Positions 7,636 through 15,140 of a stretch of 64,000 nucleotides of DNA are shown in pieces. The number at the start of each line of letters is the position of its first letter. The stretch's first letter is position 1. Source of the DNA: Halopelagius fulvigenes (GTDB lineage: Archaea > Halobacteriota > Halobacteria > Halobacteriales > Haloferacaceae); contig NZ_JBHSXH010000015.1 of NCBI RefSeq assembly GCF_042662625.1, forward strand, positions 1,302,001-1,366,000. Reading direction: 5' to 3'. Both the position numbers and the translations under genes were made by a program. The notes beneath the pieces were generated by a model that saw only the letters and a list, made by a program, of their open reading frames with translations, was not told the origin of the DNA and searched no databases.

Positions 7636-7716
7636 TACTCTCGTCTGCGCCTCCGTTCGCTCGTCGGTCGCACGACGGCGTGCGACCGGGCGACGCGCAG
7701 CGTGCAGACGGGAGTA
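7636..7716 (+). other. Nested hairpin between gapA and pgk
   Basis: Outer arms TACTCTCGTCTGC (7636-7648) and GCAGACGGGAGTA (7704-7716) pair at 12 of 13 positions by Watson-Crick rules, the remaining pair being G-T. Inside, GGTCGCAC (7666-7673) and GTGCGACC (7680-7687) form a perfect 8-base-pair stem with a 6-base loop. The RNA would fold into one long structure in the spacer, and could end or protect the gapA mRNA. Confidence 0.65.
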
Positions 7717-7754
7717 TGAAGTAACCGCTCTTCGATATCATACCTACCAGACAT

Positions 7755-8966
7755 ATGTCCACGTTCAAGACGCTCGACGACCTCGAACCCGGACAGCGCG
7801 TCCTCGTCCGCCTCGACCTGAACTCGCCGGTCGAAGACGGCGAGGTGCAGGACAACCGCCGCTTCGACCGTCACGCGACGACGGTTCGGGAGCTGATGGA
7901 GGCGGGCCACCGCGTCGTCCTCATGGCGCACCAGGGCCGCCCGGGCGATGACGACTTCGTCTCCCTTCAGCAGCACGCGGAAATCCTCTCGGAGCACGTC
8001 GGCCGCGACGTCGGCTTCGTCGACTCGACGTACGGCGAGTCCGCCGTCGAGGCCATCGAATCGCTCTCCGACGGCGAGGCCCTCCTGTTGGAGAACACGC
8101 GGATGACCGACGACGAACTCCCCGAGGAGTCGCCCGAGGAGAAGGCGGATACGGAGTTCGTCGGGACGCTCGCGCCGCTTTTCGACGCGTACGTCAACGA
8201 CGCCTACTCCGCGGCCCACCGGTCGCACGCCTCCCTGGTCGGCTTCCCCCTCGAACTGCCCGCCTACGCGGGGCGCGTCATGGAGACGGAGTACGAGGCG
8301 AACACCGCCATCGCCTCCCGCGAGTTCGACGGGCAGGTGACGATGGTCGTCGGCGGAACGAAGGCGACGGACGTCATCGACGTGATGAACAACCTCGGCG
8401 GGAAGGTGGACCGGTTCTTGCTGGGCGGCATCGCGGGCGAACTGTTCCTCCGCGCCGCGGGCCACGACGTGGGCTACGACGTCGGCGGGATGGACCTCTT
8501 CGACGACCAGTGGGAGGCGAACCACGGGACCATCGAGTCGCTTCTGGAGGAACGCGGCGACCAGATAACGCTCGCTTCGGACCTCGCCTACGAGGACGAG
8601 AACGACGAACGCGCCGAGGTGGCGGTCGATGACATCGACGAGAAGGACCGCGGCTACCTCGACATCGGGTCGGAGACCGTCTCGGAGTACGACTCGGTCG
8701 TCCGCGACTCGGAGGCCGTCTTCGTGAAGGGTGCGCTCGGCCTCTTCGAGGACGAACGCTTCTCCGACGGCACCGTCGGCGTCCTCGAGGCCATCGCCGA
8801 GACGGACTGCTTCTCCGTCGTCGGCGGCGGCGACACCTCTCGCGCCATCGAGATGTACGGCCTCAGCGAGGACGACTTCGGCCACGTCTCCATCGCGGGC
8901 GGCGCGTACATCCGCGCGCTGACGGGCGAACCCCTCGTCGGCGTCGAAGTGCTCTCGCGGGACTGA
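7755..8966 (+). CDS. pgk: Phosphoglycerate kinase
   Basis: A 403-residue PGK, which moves phosphate between 1,3-bisphosphoglycerate and ADP. N-terminal domain motifs are VLVRLDLNSPVEDG near residue 17 and MAHQGRPGD near 57; hinge and C-terminal nucleotide domain motifs include MVVGGTKATDVIDV (about 197) and the closing VVGGGDTSRAIE with the glycine-rich loop near 355. The length is typical of archaea. It follows gapA and may share its transcript, although the spacer hairpin suggests partial uncoupling. Confidence 0.97.
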   Translation: MSTFKTLDDLEPGQRVLVRLDLNSPVEDGEVQDNRRFDRHATTVRELMEAGHRVVLMAHQGRPGDDDFVSLQQHAEILSEHVGRDVGFVDSTYGESAVEAIESLSDGEALLLENTRMTDDELPEESPEEKADTEFVGTLAPLFDAYVNDAYSAAHRSHASLVGFPLELPAYAGRVMETEYEANTAIASREFDGQVTMVVGGTKATDVIDVMNNLGGKVDRFLLGGIAGELFLRAAGHDVGYDVGGMDLFDDQWEANHGTIESLLEERGDQITLASDLAYEDENDERAEVAVDDIDEKDRGYLDIGSETVSEYDSVVRDSEAVFVKGALGLFEDERFSDGTVGVLEAIAETDCFSVVGGGDTSRAIEMYGLSEDDFGHVSIAGGAYIRALTGEPLVGVEVLSRD

Positions 8967-9017
8967 TTCGGAGTCATCCTACCAACTTTCTTTTCGCCGT
9001 CGGTCGAACCCAGAGAC

Positions 9018-9506
9018 ATGAAACTCGGAATCTGTTCGGACACGCACGACGATCTCGACCTCGCGGAGGGCGCGGTCGAACTGTTCGAAGACGAGGGCGT
9101 CGAAGCCGTCGTCCACTGCGGCGACATCGTCGCGCCGTTCACGGCGAGCGTCTTCAACGCCGACTTCGACTTCCACGCGGTCCGCGGCAACAACGACGGC
9201 GAGTGGAACCTCCAGAACGCCGTCTCGTCGTTCGGCACGTACCACGGCGAGGCGGCGGCCCTCTCCTTCGAGGGGACGGAGGTGGCCGTCTACCACGGGA
9301 CGAACGAGACGTTGGTCGAGGGGTTGCTCGAAAGCGGCGCGTACGACTACGTGCTCCGGGGCCACACCCACGAACGACACCGAGAGGAGTGGGGCGGCAC
9401 CGTCCACGTCAACCCCGGCGGCCTGCCGATTCCGGGGGCCGACGACGCCTACTACGTCGCGACGCTGGACACCGACGCGGACGAACTGACGTTCCACGAG
9501 GTGTGA
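9018..9506 (+). CDS. Metallophosphoesterase, YfcE/MJ0936 type
   Basis: A 162-residue calcineurin-like phosphoesterase of the YfcE/MJ0936 group. The metal ligands are visible in order: CSDTHDDL (Asp8, His10), HCGDIVAP, VRGNNDGE, then H in YHGTNE, GHTHERH and HVNPGG. Members hydrolyse phosphodiesters with Mn or Ni, and the physiological substrate is usually unknown. It lies 51 bases after pgk with a T-rich patch between them. Confidence 0.9.
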   Translation: MKLGICSDTHDDLDLAEGAVELFEDEGVEAVVHCGDIVAPFTASVFNADFDFHAVRGNNDGEWNLQNAVSSFGTYHGEAAALSFEGTEVAVYHGTNETLVEGLLESGAYDYVLRGHTHERHREEWGGTVHVNPGGLPIPGADDAYYVATLDTDADELTFHEV

Positions 9507-9507
9507 G

Positions 9508-10052
9508 TCAGGTTCCGGGGAGGATGTCGCCGAGTGCCGCGCCGATGCTCATCGGGACGAACGCGACGACGACGTCCGCTAGCGCCAACGCCGGCGTCGC
9601 CCAATCGACGCGGCCCCACCCGGTCATCAGGACGATGAGACTGAGACGGAGACGCCGACGACGCCGACGAGACGCCGGGGGACGACCCCGAGGATGGGGT
9701 TGCTGACGCGGACGTCCTGGATGTCGGCGACGTAGAGGATGCCGATGACCATCCCGACGGCGAAACAGAGCGTCCCGACGAACGAGAGGGGATGGCCGGC
9801 GAGGTACTCGCCGACCTCTTGGGTGCCGCCCTCGACGAACATCGGGACGCCGAAGAGGACGCTTCCGAGGAGGGCCTCCGCGAGGTCCTCCCGACCGAAC
9901 CCCTTGACGACGTTTCCGAAGGCGCTACGCTGACGCGAGACGTGCACCGCGGCGCGCATCACCTCGCGCACCTGCCGTCTGGCCTCCGGCGTCTCGACGG
10001 CGTCTTCGAGTTCCTCCAACTCATCGAGTAGTCGGTCCAACCGTTGCGGCAC
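9508..10052 (-). pseudogene. DUF2391-family membrane protein with a single-base frameshift
   Basis: The N-terminal part (10052 to about 9640) encodes an amphipathic coiled region (LLDELEELEDAVETPEARR), then three hydrophobic segments and the family block VADIQDVRVSNPILGVVPRR. That frame then runs into a stop at 9627. Shifting by one base near 9640 restores the expected end: MTGWGRVDW, then FVPMSIGAALGDILPGT and a stop at 9508-9510. Both halves keep the typical haloarchaeal DUF2391 sequence, so this is a recent disruption or a sequencing error in a repetitive gacg-rich stretch. The start is a GTG at 10052. Function unknown. Confidence 0.75.
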
Positions 10053-10157
10053 GTCGTCGGCCGTCTCGTCGGACCACGTGAACGTCGGAGATAAAGCCTG
10101 CGCGAACGCCGCGACCGGTCGAAGAAGAGGTCGGTTCCGCGTCGGTACCGAATCGCG

Positions 10158-11234
10158 TCAGTCGTCCGCGAGTTCGGCTTCGACGTGGTCGTCCTCGCGG
10201 CTAAACCCCGCCGGGTCACCCTCGATGCCGATGCCGACGTGTTCGTCGGTTCTCGCCATGCTCTCGGCTTTGTCCGCCGCGTCCATCATCGCGCGGACGG
10301 CGTCGACGTTCTCGGGGATGACGTCCGACTCCTGGTGGATGGCTTGGAACAGGTACATGTCGCGGCCCTCGACGGCGATGGACTCGCCCCAGACGCAGTT
10401 CTCCCACAGGTCGCCGCGCGGGCGGCCGGCGTCGAGCGCGAAGTCCTTGAGTTTCCCCGCGCCGTCGATGCCGAGGCCCTCGGGGATGACGTAGACGCGG
10501 CCCTCGTCTTCGAGGAGTTGCCGGACGTGCGCGGCGGTCACGTCGGATTCGAGCGTGACGTTGAGGCTGTGGACGTGCATCAGCGTCGCCGGCACCTTCA
10601 GCCCCAGCGTGTCGATGTCGAGGTTCGGGAAGATGGTCTGCACGTCGGGGCCGTGGTGGCTCGGAATCTCGATGGGGTTCGGCAGGATGTCGTTTATCGG
10701 ACCGCGCGAGTTCTGCGCGGGGTCGCCGCCGCGGCGGACGAGCGTCGCGCGCACCTTCTCGACGCCGTACGCCTCCTCCAGCGGTGCGATGACCCGCGAG
10801 AGTCCCGTCGTGTTGCAGGAGACGACGCGGGCGTAGTCGGCACCGACGCACTCGTCGAAGTTCGCGCGTGCGTTGAAACTCACCTCGGCGACGTCGGCGT
10901 CCTCGCCGCCTTGGAAGATGGCGGGCGTGTCGTGGGACTCGTAGAGGGACTTGTTCTCCGCGCCGATGCCGGAGGGGGTGCAGTCGACGATGATGTCCGC
11001 GTCCGCGACGAGTTCGTCCACGACGCCCGCGATTTCGACGCCCGCCTCCGCGAACAGGGGGGCTCGGTCGGGGATGGCGGCGTACATGTCGTATCCACGT
11101 TCGACGGCGGTGTGGGCCTCGAAGTTCGGCTGGGTCTTCGCGACGCCGACCAGTTCCATATCGGGTTGGGAATCGACCGCATCGGCGACGCGCTTACCTA
11201 TCGTGCCGTAGCCGTTGACACCGACTCGTATCAT
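10158..11234 (-). CDS. gapB: Glyceraldehyde-3-phosphate dehydrogenase, type II (archaeal)
   Basis: A 358-residue archaeal type II GAPDH, assigned to gluconeogenesis in haloarchaea. It has the Rossmann motif VGVNGYGTIGKRVADAV at the N-terminus, VDCTPSGIGAENK near residue 83, and catalytic Cys140 in VVSCNTTGLSR, quite different from the type I SCTTN context. LVRRGGDPAQNSRGPIND is the archaeal substrate region. It is transcribed opposite to gapA-pgk, divergent from the aminopeptidase gene, with an upstream region holding a palindrome and a TrmB-like site. Confidence 0.97.
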   Translation of the reverse strand: MIRVGVNGYGTIGKRVADAVDSQPDMELVGVAKTQPNFEAHTAVERGYDMYAAIPDRAPLFAEAGVEIAGVVDELVADADIIVDCTPSGIGAENKSLYESHDTPAIFQGGEDADVAEVSFNARANFDECVGADYARVVSCNTTGLSRVIAPLEEAYGVEKVRATLVRRGGDPAQNSRGPINDILPNPIEIPSHHGPDVQTIFPNLDIDTLGLKVPATLMHVHSLNVTLESDVTAAHVRQLLEDEGRVYVIPEGLGIDGAGKLKDFALDAGRPRGDLWENCVWGESIAVEGRDMYLFQAIHQESDVIPENVDAVRAMMDAADKAESMARTDEHVGIGIEGDPAGFSREDDHVEAELADD

Positions 11235-11256
11235 TACGGGTGAGTCGAAGGGGGAG

Positions 11257-11308
11257 CGCCATAGTTATTTCGGCGTTCACAGTTAAGAAATTAACTCCGT
11301 CCCGAGTA
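11257..11308 (-). promoter_or_regulatory. gapB promoter region with palindrome and TrmB-like site
   Basis: On the minus strand AAATAACTAT (11261-11270) lies 27-36 bases before the start codon and is the likely TATA box. Just upstream is the inverted repeat AGTTAA-gaaa-TTAACT (11281-11296), and AACT-N7-GAGTA (11293-11308) matches the TrmB motif except for its first base. A site upstream of TATA would fit activation of a gluconeogenic gene. The assignment is by pattern only. Confidence 0.4.
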
Positions 11309-11424
11309 ACGAGGCGAATTTCCACGCGGGCGAGTAACTTCCGCCCCCGCGCGACGAGTCGGCGGAACCGGCCGACCGGACGGCGATGGGAACGCCTAAC
11401 CCCGCGGGCGGCGCACGTGGGTGT

Positions 11425-12375
11425 ATGAGCGACAGTGACATAGCGGCCGCCGCGGAGACGGCGGTGCACCAGTGCGTGGCACTCGACGAAGCGGAGTCGT
11501 GCGTCGTCGTCACCGACGACAAGCGACTGCCAATCGGGGAGGCACTCTACGGGGCGGCGCGGTCGGTGACGGGGGACGTGACGTTGCTCCGGTACCCGCC
11601 GGGGAACCAACACGGCGAGGAACCGCCCGCGCCCGTCGCCGCCGCGATGGCCGAGGCGGACGTGTTCCTCGCGCCGACGACGAAGAGCCTCAGTCACACC
11701 CGCGCCCGCGGCGACGCCTGCGAGGTGGGCGCGCGCGGCGCGACGCTTCCGGGCATCACCGAGGACGTGTTCGTCACCGGGTTAGACGCCGACTACGAGG
11801 CCATCGCGTCGCACTCGCTGTCGGTGTTAGAGCAGGTGAACGACGCCGAGGAGGTGCGCGTCACGACGGACCGCGGCACCGACATCACCTTCGAACCCGG
11901 CGACAGGGATTGGCTCTCGGACACCGGCATGGTCCACGACGCGGGCGGCTTTTCGAACCTCCCCGCGGGCGAGGTGTTCGTCAGCCCCGGGAACGCCAAC
12001 GGCACGTACGTCGTCGACGGGACGATGATGCCGCACGGACTCTTAGACGACGGCGAGGAACTCCGATTCGAGGTGGAAGAGGGCTACGTGACCGACATCT
12101 CGGACGACGACGTGCGCGAACAGGTCGAGGCGGGCGCGGAGGACGTCGGCCGCGACGCGTACAACCTCGCGGAACTCGGCATCGGGACGAACGTCGGCGT
12201 GGCTGACCTCGTGGGGTCCGTCTTGTTGGACGAGAAGGCGGCCGGTACGGTCCACATCGCCATCGGCGACGACGCGGGCATCGGCGGCGACACGGACGCG
12301 CCCCTCCATCTGGACGGTATCATTCGAGACCCCACCGTGTACGCGGACGGGGAGGAAGTGGAACTTCCTCGATAG
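11425..12375 (+). CDS. Metallo-aminopeptidase-like protein (M29/COG2309 type)
   Basis: A 316-residue protein of the haloarchaeal aminopeptidase family related to COG2309/M29. Conserved elements are HTRAR near residue 90, NLPAGEVFVSPG in the middle, AELGIGTNVGV near 250, LDEKAAGTVHIAIGDD near 270, and the late PLHLDGII metal site. M29 enzymes remove N-terminal residues from peptides using two metals. The ATG at 11425 is preferred over upstream codons because the family starts here and few bases separate it from the divergent promoter region. Confidence 0.85.
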   Translation: MSDSDIAAAAETAVHQCVALDEAESCVVVTDDKRLPIGEALYGAARSVTGDVTLLRYPPGNQHGEEPPAPVAAAMAEADVFLAPTTKSLSHTRARGDACEVGARGATLPGITEDVFVTGLDADYEAIASHSLSVLEQVNDAEEVRVTTDRGTDITFEPGDRDWLSDTGMVHDAGGFSNLPAGEVFVSPGNANGTYVVDGTMMPHGLLDDGEELRFEVEEGYVTDISDDDVREQVEAGAEDVGRDAYNLAELGIGTNVGVADLVGSVLLDEKAAGTVHIAIGDDAGIGGDTDAPLHLDGIIRDPTVYADGEEVELPR

Positions 12376-12416
12376 ACGGGGTTATCCGGTTCGTAACGGC
12401 CGAAACCCGCTGTCCG

Positions 12417-12767
12417 TCACCGCGCGCTTCCGTTCGCCCGCCCTCTCCGGTACGTCCGATACGTCCGACGGAGGAGGCGAACCGCGCCCGCGAGGAGGAC
12501 CGCTTCGAGGTAGAGGAACGCGACTACCGTCGCGTCGAAGAGGAGTCCGCTTCCGAGACGCGGGAGGAAGACGTTCCGCAGGCCCGACGCGAACGCGACG
12601 GCGAGGTACGACGGGAGCCAGAACGGATAGAGCGGCGCGTAGAGGGCCTCGAGAAGGAGATTCGACTCCAAGAGGAGCCAGAACCCGAGGACGAACGCGA
12701 AGAGGAGGGCGACGGTCCGACCAGCGAACGCGTTCCGGATGGGGTTCGACTCTCGTTGCATACCCAT
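12417..12767 (-). CDS. Small membrane protein, function unknown
   Basis: A 116-residue protein with hydrophobic segments at about 18-34, 37-65 and 73-99 and a basic C-terminus (RRTYRTYRRGR). No family is recognised with confidence. A good TATA box (ATATTTATC, 12783-12791 on the minus strand) lies 16-24 bases before the ATG; a second in-frame ATG two codons later is also possible. The AT-rich promoter supports that the gene is real. Confidence 0.65.
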   Translation of the reverse strand: MGMQRESNPIRNAFAGRTVALLFAFVLGFWLLLESNLLLEALYAPLYPFWLPSYLAVAFASGLRNVFLPRLGSGLLFDATVVAFLYLEAVLLAGAVRLLRRTYRTYRRGRANGSAR

Positions 12768-12854
12768 TGTTGTTCGTGTTTTGATAAATATTCACCGGTG
12801 ATAGGAGTCCGCACCGACGCCGCTCTCAGCCGATGAGACACCGCCCCGCCGCAC

Positions 12855-12989
12855 TCACCTCGCGGCCGTCGCCGCGACGCCGGCGCTACCGAAGGCGGCG
12901 ACGAGCAACGCTCGTCGGCCCACCGGACTCCGTCCGGTGACGGTGAGGAACGCGCGGCGGGAGGGCGTCGTCACGGAGTGCGTCCGCAT
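12855..12989 (-). CDS. Possible 44-residue Tat-signal micropeptide or gene remnant
   Basis: An ATG at 12989 opens a short frame whose product is MRTHSVTTPSRRAFL, then a hydrophobic run (RALLVAAFGSAGVAATAA) and a stop at 12855. It looks like a twin-arginine signal peptide (SRRAFL) with almost nothing after it. Its coding DNA also contains two adjacent palindromes (12899-12939). It may be a genuine signal-only peptide, the remains of a secreted protein gene, or chance coding over a palindromic element. No clear TATA box is seen. Confidence 0.35.
   Translation of the reverse strand: MRTHSVTTPSRRAFLTVTGRSPVGRRALLVAAFGSAGVAATAAR
12899..12939. repeat. Pair of adjacent palindromes
   Basis: CGACGAGC-aac-GCTCGTCG (12899-12917) is followed after three bases by CACCGGAC-tcc-GTCCGGTG (12921-12939). 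Both have perfect 8-base-pair stems and 3-base loops. The same tandem arrangement recurs elsewhere in the window. Confidence 0.7.
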
Positions 12990-13067
12990 CGTATGAGAAC
13001 CCTAGCGTATCGGTCGAGTGACCGACTCCCACGGGGCGGTATCACGCGCCCGAGGGCGGAAGGGCGA

Positions 13068-13075
13068 CTTTTTAC
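13068..13075 (+). promoter_or_regulatory. TATA box of the zinc protein gene
   Basis: CTTTTTAC lies 24-31 bases before the ATG at 13099, giving a leaderless mRNA and fixing the start 27 codons inside the longest open frame. Confidence 0.6.
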
Positions 13076-13098
13076 GGCGCGGTCGGTTACGCACGGGT

Positions 13099-13749
13099 AT
13101 GAGTACGCCACAGGACCGCGTCGCCGTCGCGTGTCCCTCCTGTTCGCCCGAGGAACCGACCGTCCACGAGGTGTTGAAACCGGGCGGACACGCCACCGTT
13201 CGCTGTACGGAGTGCAGCCACGTCCACAAGGTTCGAATCGAGGAGGAGCGAGAAGTCCAGCGAGACGTCATCGTCTCGCAGGACCGTGAGTCGTTCAAGA
13301 CCACCGTCGACGCCCCCGCCGAGGAGACGATAGCCGTCGGCGAGGAGTTCATCGTCGATACGGAGGAGGCCATCATGCTCGTCCGCATCACCGGCATCGA
13401 AGTCGGCCCCGAACAGCGAACCGAGTCCGCGGAGGTCGAGGACGTGACGACCATCTGGACCCGCGCCGTCGACAACGTCTCCGTCAACGTCACCGTCAAC
13501 CCGAAGGACGGTAAACACGACAAGACGCGGAGTTTCAAGGTCCACGTCCCCGGCGACTACGAGTTCGTCGTCGGCGAGACGGAGGAGTTCGGCGACGAGA
13601 AGTTCACCGTCAAGGCCCTCCACGTCCGCGAGGACGCCCCCGAGTACCGCCACGGGAAACTCGACCACGACGGCGACATGGTGTACGCGAAGGACCTGAA
13701 CCGGCTGTACGGCCGCGACGAGACGTCCACCGCGTGGTCGGCCTGGTAA
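13099..13749 (+). CDS. HVO_0476-family zinc finger protein
   Basis: A 216-residue haloarchaeal protein with two N-terminal CxxC knuckles (Cys12/Cys15 in ACPSC and Cys36/Cys39 in RCTEC) that should bind one zinc ion. The remaining 170 residues are acidic beta-rich sequence with the pattern AVGEEFIVDTEEAIMLVRITGIEVG and a C-terminal block MVYAKDLNRLYGR. It matches the family named after HVO_0476 of Haloferax volcanii; the function is unknown. RNA or ribosome binding is plausible from the zinc ribbon but is inference. A T5 stretch (13756-13760) follows the stop. Confidence 0.85.
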   Translation: MSTPQDRVAVACPSCSPEEPTVHEVLKPGGHATVRCTECSHVHKVRIEEEREVQRDVIVSQDRESFKTTVDAPAEETIAVGEEFIVDTEEAIMLVRITGIEVGPEQRTESAEVEDVTTIWTRAVDNVSVNVTVNPKDGKHDKTRSFKVHVPGDYEFVVGETEEFGDEKFTVKALHVREDAPEYRHGKLDHDGDMVYAKDLNRLYGRDETSTAWSAW

Positions 13750-13767
13750 CCCACCTTTTTCGTCGTC

Positions 13768-13890
13768 GGGTTTCCTCGCTCACTGCGTTCGCTGCGGGAA
13801 CCCTCCTCGAAAAACCTGGAGGGAAAAAGCCGCCGACATCGCGGCCTTCGGCCGCTCGTCGCCGGTGAACCGCTCGCTTCGCTCGCGGAT
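13768..13890. repeat. Cluster of palindromes
   Basis: Several stem-loops follow each other in the 192-base spacer: GGGTTTCC/GGGAACCC (13768-13803, one G-T pair), CCCTCC/GGAGGG (13801-13823), GCGGCC-ttc-GGCCGC (13841-13855), and the repeated-looking ccgctcgcttcgctcgcgg (13870-13888). The sequence resembles the cgctcactgcgttcgctg-type palindromic spacers common between haloarchaeal genes. It separates the zinc protein gene from an orphan gene of lower GC. Confidence 0.6.
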
Positions 13891-13941
13891 ACTCGACACA
13901 AAAGACCCACTTCACGTTCCCAATCGGATTAGATGTAGGAG

Positions 13942-14280
13942 ATGGATGTCAGTCCGCCGTTTAGCAGTCATCCTCATCGGAAGCCGATCTGGGCTGTTAT
14001 TATCTCTCAGATTCCGATAACTACGATCGGCGGCTTGAACCTCCAGACCAGTTTCCTAGTCGGCATATTCGCCGGCGTTTTCTCCCTTTGGACGAGCCAA
14101 TCCGCGTATCGTGATGGGAAGAAGCGAACGGCGATTCAGTTTGGTCTCCTCGGTATCGGAGTTCCACTTGCACTGAGCGGATACGCTCCGCTCGCAACGT
14201 TCGGGGCAGCTATGACTATACTGAGTGCAGGGGTAGCCTGGAGAATCGACCGTCGCGTTCGTGAACGGGTCGCCGGATAG
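13942..14280 (+). CDS. Orphan membrane protein of lower GC content
   Basis: A 112-residue protein with about four hydrophobic stretches (around 17-31, 34-50, 66-79, 83-100) and a basic end (RIDRRVRERVAG). No family is recognised. Its DNA is clearly poorer in GC (roughly the low fifties in percent by eye, neighbours nearer 68) and uses A/T-ending codons, unlike every flanking gene. It follows a run of palindromes. Recent acquisition is likely. Alternative starts exist because ATG recurs four bases on in another frame. Confidence 0.6.
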   Translation: MDVSPPFSSHPHRKPIWAVIISQIPITTIGGLNLQTSFLVGIFAGVFSLWTSQSAYRDGKKRTAIQFGLLGIGVPLALSGYAPLATFGAAMTILSAGVAWRIDRRVRERVAG

Positions 14281-14447
14281 TAGACCCGAGCATCGATAAA
14301 TACGCGGCCTGACCCACCGGTCGTTTCGTCAGCCGGAAGCGGGAACGAAGAACGTCCGTTTGCTGGAGAGACTCCGTAAGTAGAACTGCCGGGTTGCGTC
14401 CGCCGTTGCCCGCAACCTTCGACTGTTCTCGCCGCGAATTACGACGT

Positions 14448-15086
14448 ATGGCCGACGACAGAACCGACGAGCGACGGCAACTCGTCGAACGACTCGAACG
14501 GCGGGGCCACGTCGAGAACGAGCGAACGCTCGACGCCCTGCGCGCGGTGCCGCGCCACGAGTTCGTCCCCGAGGGGTCCCGACGCTCCGCGTACGCGGAC
14601 AGACCGCTCTCCATCGGACGGGGACAGACCATCAGCGCGCCCCACATGGTCGGCGTGATGGCGGACCTCCTCGACCCGGACCCGGCGGACCGCGTCCTCG
14701 AAATCGGGACGGGGTGCGGCTACCACGCCGCGGTGACCGCCGAACTCGTCCCCGAGGGTCACGTCTACAGCGTCGAGTACGAACCCGAACTGGCCGACCG
14801 CGCCCGCGAGACGCTCGAATCGCTCGGCTACGACAACGTCTCGGTCCGCACCGGCGACGGGCATGAGGGGTGGCCCGAACGCGCCCCGTACGACGGCGCG
14901 TACCTGACCTGCGCGCCGCCCGAGATTCCGGCGGCCGTCCGCGAACAGGTCGAACCCGGCGGCGTCGTCGTCGCGCCCGTCGGGCGGGGTCGGCAGCGAC
15001 TCGTCACCGTCGAGAAGAACCCCGACGGGACGGTCGAGCGGTCCGAACACGGCGGCGTCAGGTTCGTCACGATGAGCGGCGGATAG
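14448..15086 (+). CDS. pcm: Protein-L-isoaspartate O-methyltransferase
   Basis: A 212-residue PCM enzyme that methylates isoaspartyl residues in damaged proteins with S-adenosylmethionine. The family motif IGRGQTISAPHMVGVM is at about residues 48-63, the SAM-binding loop VLEIGTGCGYHAAV at about 77-90, and the C-terminal APVGRGRQRL is present. The start is the ATG at 14448; upstream sequence in frame is unrelated. It is the first of three methyltransferase genes on the same strand. Confidence 0.95.
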   Translation: MADDRTDERRQLVERLERRGHVENERTLDALRAVPRHEFVPEGSRRSAYADRPLSIGRGQTISAPHMVGVMADLLDPDPADRVLEIGTGCGYHAAVTAELVPEGHVYSVEYEPELADRARETLESLGYDNVSVRTGDGHEGWPERAPYDGAYLTCAPPEIPAAVREQVEPGGVVVAPVGRGRQRLVTVEKNPDGTVERSEHGGVRFVTMSGG

Positions 15087-15140
15087 CGGAGGGACGACGG
15101 AACCGGGCCGACTTTGCCCGTCGGGGGCGTCGGGGCGGAC

